DNA of 23,619 nucleotides, from NCBI GenBank assembly GCA_964405465.1, contig CAYONZ010000049.1:1-23619 (forward strand). The letters are read 5' to 3'. The stretch comes from CAYONZ01 sp964405465. GTDB taxonomy: Bacteria > Bdellovibrionota > Bdellovibrionia > Bdellovibrionales > JAMPXM01. Both the position numbers and the translations under genes were made by a program. Below the pieces are notes generated by a model, which was not told the DNA's origin, ran no database searches, and worked only from the letters and a program-made list of their open reading frames with translations. Of the stretch, positions 22,327 to 23,619 are shown piece by piece. Position 1 is the first letter of the stretch. Every line of letters starts with the position of its first letter.

Positions 22327-23075
22327 AAATTTTGGTCACCGGTGGCAGATCAGATGTTGCTCAGGCGATAGTCAAAAAAAGAAGATCAATGGGCGATACG
22401 GTGTGGGTGACGGCCTCTTCGGAGGTGACGCTAGAGGAGTGTGAGCGCATCTATAAACCTCTTGGTGTCGAGAGTCTTTTTTTTGACTTGGCAAAACCTG
22501 AGATGCAATCGACAAAATTACAAACTTTGCTTGAAACTGAAATCGAAGCCGTAGTTTTTAACGCTGCCCCTGAGACGAGAATGCTCAAGCGTCTGCACGA
22601 ATTTTCGAGTGAAGAAGTCGCCTCCGCCATGAATACCAATATCTCTGGAAATTTTTGGATTCTAAAAAATATATTACCGCAATTGATGAAAAATAAATTT
22701 GGTCGGTTGGTCTTTATTTCATCTATTGGAGCCATGGGAGGATCGCGGTATCCGGTTTATGCAACCTACAAGTCTGCCCTCGAAGGAATGTTTTTGAGTA
22801 TCGCCAATGACTATGGCGAATTCGATATCACAGCAAATATTTTGCGTTTAGGTGTAATGCGCACTAAGCGAACCGAGCGGTTTTGGAAACGTGCAGATTA
22901 TATGCAAGGAATTGGGCAAGCCATTCCACTAAAAAAACTTGGAAGTCCTGAGTCGGCAGCCGAAGCTATTCAGGTTTTTTTGACTCGCGAATGTTATGTG
23001 ACCGGGGCCACACTCCATTGTACGGGTGGATTGCCATTGGTGCGAAGCGAAGCTTTTTTTAAAACAGGTGTTTAA
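22323..23075 (+). CDS. SDR-family NAD(P)H oxidoreductase, FabG-like
   Basis: 250 residues, classical SDR length. Nucleotide-binding TGGRSDVAQAI (6-16, the usual T-G-x-x-x-G-I variant lacking the last Gly), VFNAAPET (78-85), Asn105, active-site FISSIGAMGG (131-140) with Ser134, Tyr146-ATY-Lys150, and the family's C-terminal YVTGATLHCTGGLP (225-238) are present. It likely reduces a 3-oxoacyl-ACP to 3-hydroxyacyl-ACP, or acts on a later ketone. The GTG start overlaps the ACP stop (GTGA), supporting an ACP-bound substrate. Its 3' end overlaps the convergent outer-membrane gene by 17 bp. Confidence 0.88.
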   Translation: MKILVTGGRSDVAQAIVKKRRSMGDTVWVTASSEVTLEECERIYKPLGVESLFFDLAKPEMQSTKLQTLLETEIEAVVFNAAPETRMLKRLHEFSSEEVASAMNTNISGNFWILKNILPQLMKNKFGRLVFISSIGAMGGSRYPVYATYKSALEGMFLSIANDYGEFDITANILRLGVMRTKRTERFWKRADYMQGIGQAIPLKKLGSPESAAEAIQVFLTRECYVTGATLHCTGGLPLVRSEAFFKTGV

Positions 23076-23619
23076 ACTGTAGACTGTATTTTTCTGGATA
23101 GCCAACATACATCTCGCGCGCGGAGTCTAAGAACAAATAACCAAACTCTTGATTAGATCCTCCTGTGGGAAATCGTGCAAGCAATGCAAGATCAGAGTGA
23201 TCACTCAGCGAATAGCTGAGTTCAATATTTCCCAGAACACTGTGGTCGATTAAATTGACCAGCCCACCGGCTTTTAAACTTCCAAAATCCGAATACTGAT
23301 AGGTTGATTCGAGCCAAAGGTATTTGTTCGCAAGCAATTGACGAAAAGGCGAGGCCGGTAGAGCAAAATACTCACTGCGGTTTTGAGCGCCTTCTCGGAA
23401 ATAAGCAAATTCTGTTGAGGCCGAAAGTTTTTGGGTGAAGACATACTCGGCCCCGAGTGCAACTTGCAATTCGTTTTGTGAAGTTAAATTTTTTTGAATC
23501 CAAAAACTTTCACCGCGCACCGTGATGCCGCCCAGATCTTTACTGAAACCAAAGCCTGCGGCCTGTCTCTGCCACCAACTGGCCAGCACCATTTGCAGTT
23601 CGGCAAAATCTGAGTACCA
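23059..23619 (-). CDS. C-terminal part of an outer-membrane beta-barrel protein
   Basis: The frame is open to the right edge, so the gene begins outside the window; 186 residues are visible. ATG 23592 is in frame but internal, because beta-strand-like sequence (WYSDFAELQMVLASWW) continues upstream. Alternating amphipathic strands with aromatic girdles (ELQVALGAEYVF, SASTEFAYFRE, KYLWLESTYQYSDF, NIELSYSLSDHS, EKYSLQFKHLF) and a final Phe are the outer-membrane beta-barrel insertion signature. Specific family not recognised. It may be the outer-membrane component for the product or unrelated. Confidence 0.72.
   Translation of the reverse strand, partial: WYSDFAELQMVLASWWQRQAAGFGFSKDLGGITVRGESFWIQKNLTSQNELQVALGAEYVFTQKLSASTEFAYFREGAQNRSEYFALPASPFRQLLANKYLWLESTYQYSDFGSLKAGGLVNLIDHSVLGNIELSYSLSDHSDLALLARFPTGGSNQEFGYLFLDSAREMYVGYPEKYSLQFKHLF

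Noticed and set aside
4026..23075. Modular type I PKS or NRPS cluster
   Set aside because: Every domain is a separate protein; no KS-AT, condensation or thioesterase module is seen.
1..23619. tRNA/rRNA genes, CRISPR arrays, insertion sequences, integrase or att sites
   Set aside because: None seen by reading both strands; no transposase-like proteins and no regularly spaced repeats beyond the 12-bp tandem units.

Overview
The window comes from a Gram-negative (diderm) bacterium. It encodes a LolA-like periplasmic carrier, a LolCDE/MacB-type ABC exporter and an outer-membrane beta-barrel ending in Phe. Moderate base composition, GTG starts, 4-bp stop/start overlaps and a very large secreted beta-rich protein would fit a predatory or deltaproteobacterial-type lineage such as Bdellovibrionota. 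That assignment is an impression only; no rRNA or taxonomic marker is present.

Layout. 1-2593: the 3' end of a large secreted beta-rich protein, then a small DUF3617-like periplasmic protein on the minus strand. 2771-3699: a minus-strand pair, MarR regulator and SRPBCC protein, whose promoter is overlaid by a perfect 26-bp palindrome. 4026-9345 (+): acyl-CoA carboxyltransferase, an unusual acyl-CoA dehydrogenase and a fatty acyl-AMP ligase (FAAL). 9264-10724 (-): a second AMP-forming ligase. 10829-14022 (+): a KAS III-type condensing enzyme, biotin carboxylase and biotin carboxyl carrier protein. 14039-14967 (-): acyl carrier protein and ABC ATPase. 15009-17913 (+): FtsX-type permease, LolA-like protein and a membrane left-handed beta-helix protein. 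17807-18976 (-): MFS transporter. 18977-19582: a 600-bp stretch without a convincing gene but with coding-like fragments and a 12-bp tandem repeat. 19583-20992 (+): GH3-type acyl-amido synthetase, interrupted by a 100-N assembly gap. 21025-22059 (-): a second KAS III-like enzyme. 22078-23075 (+): a second ACP and an SDR reductase. 23059 to the right end (-): partial outer-membrane beta-barrel.

Interpretation (inference). From about 4.0 to 23.1 kb the genes form a coherent, apparently undescribed lipid biosynthesis and export locus. It carries its own three-subunit biotin-dependent acyl-CoA carboxylase (CT, BC, BCCP), three adenylating enzymes of different families (FAAL, CoA-ligase type, GH3), two ACPs, two KAS III-fold enzymes, an SDR and an ACAD-like enzyme, plus a Lol-like route from inner membrane to periplasm. 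FAAL plus acyl-CoA carboxylase plus condensing enzyme plus reductase is the logic of mycolic-acid condensation (FadD32/AccD4/Pks13), here in separate proteins instead of a multidomain PKS. GH3 suggests a final amide conjugation. The product is unknown. The MarR/operator unit at the left edge is the obvious candidate regulator.
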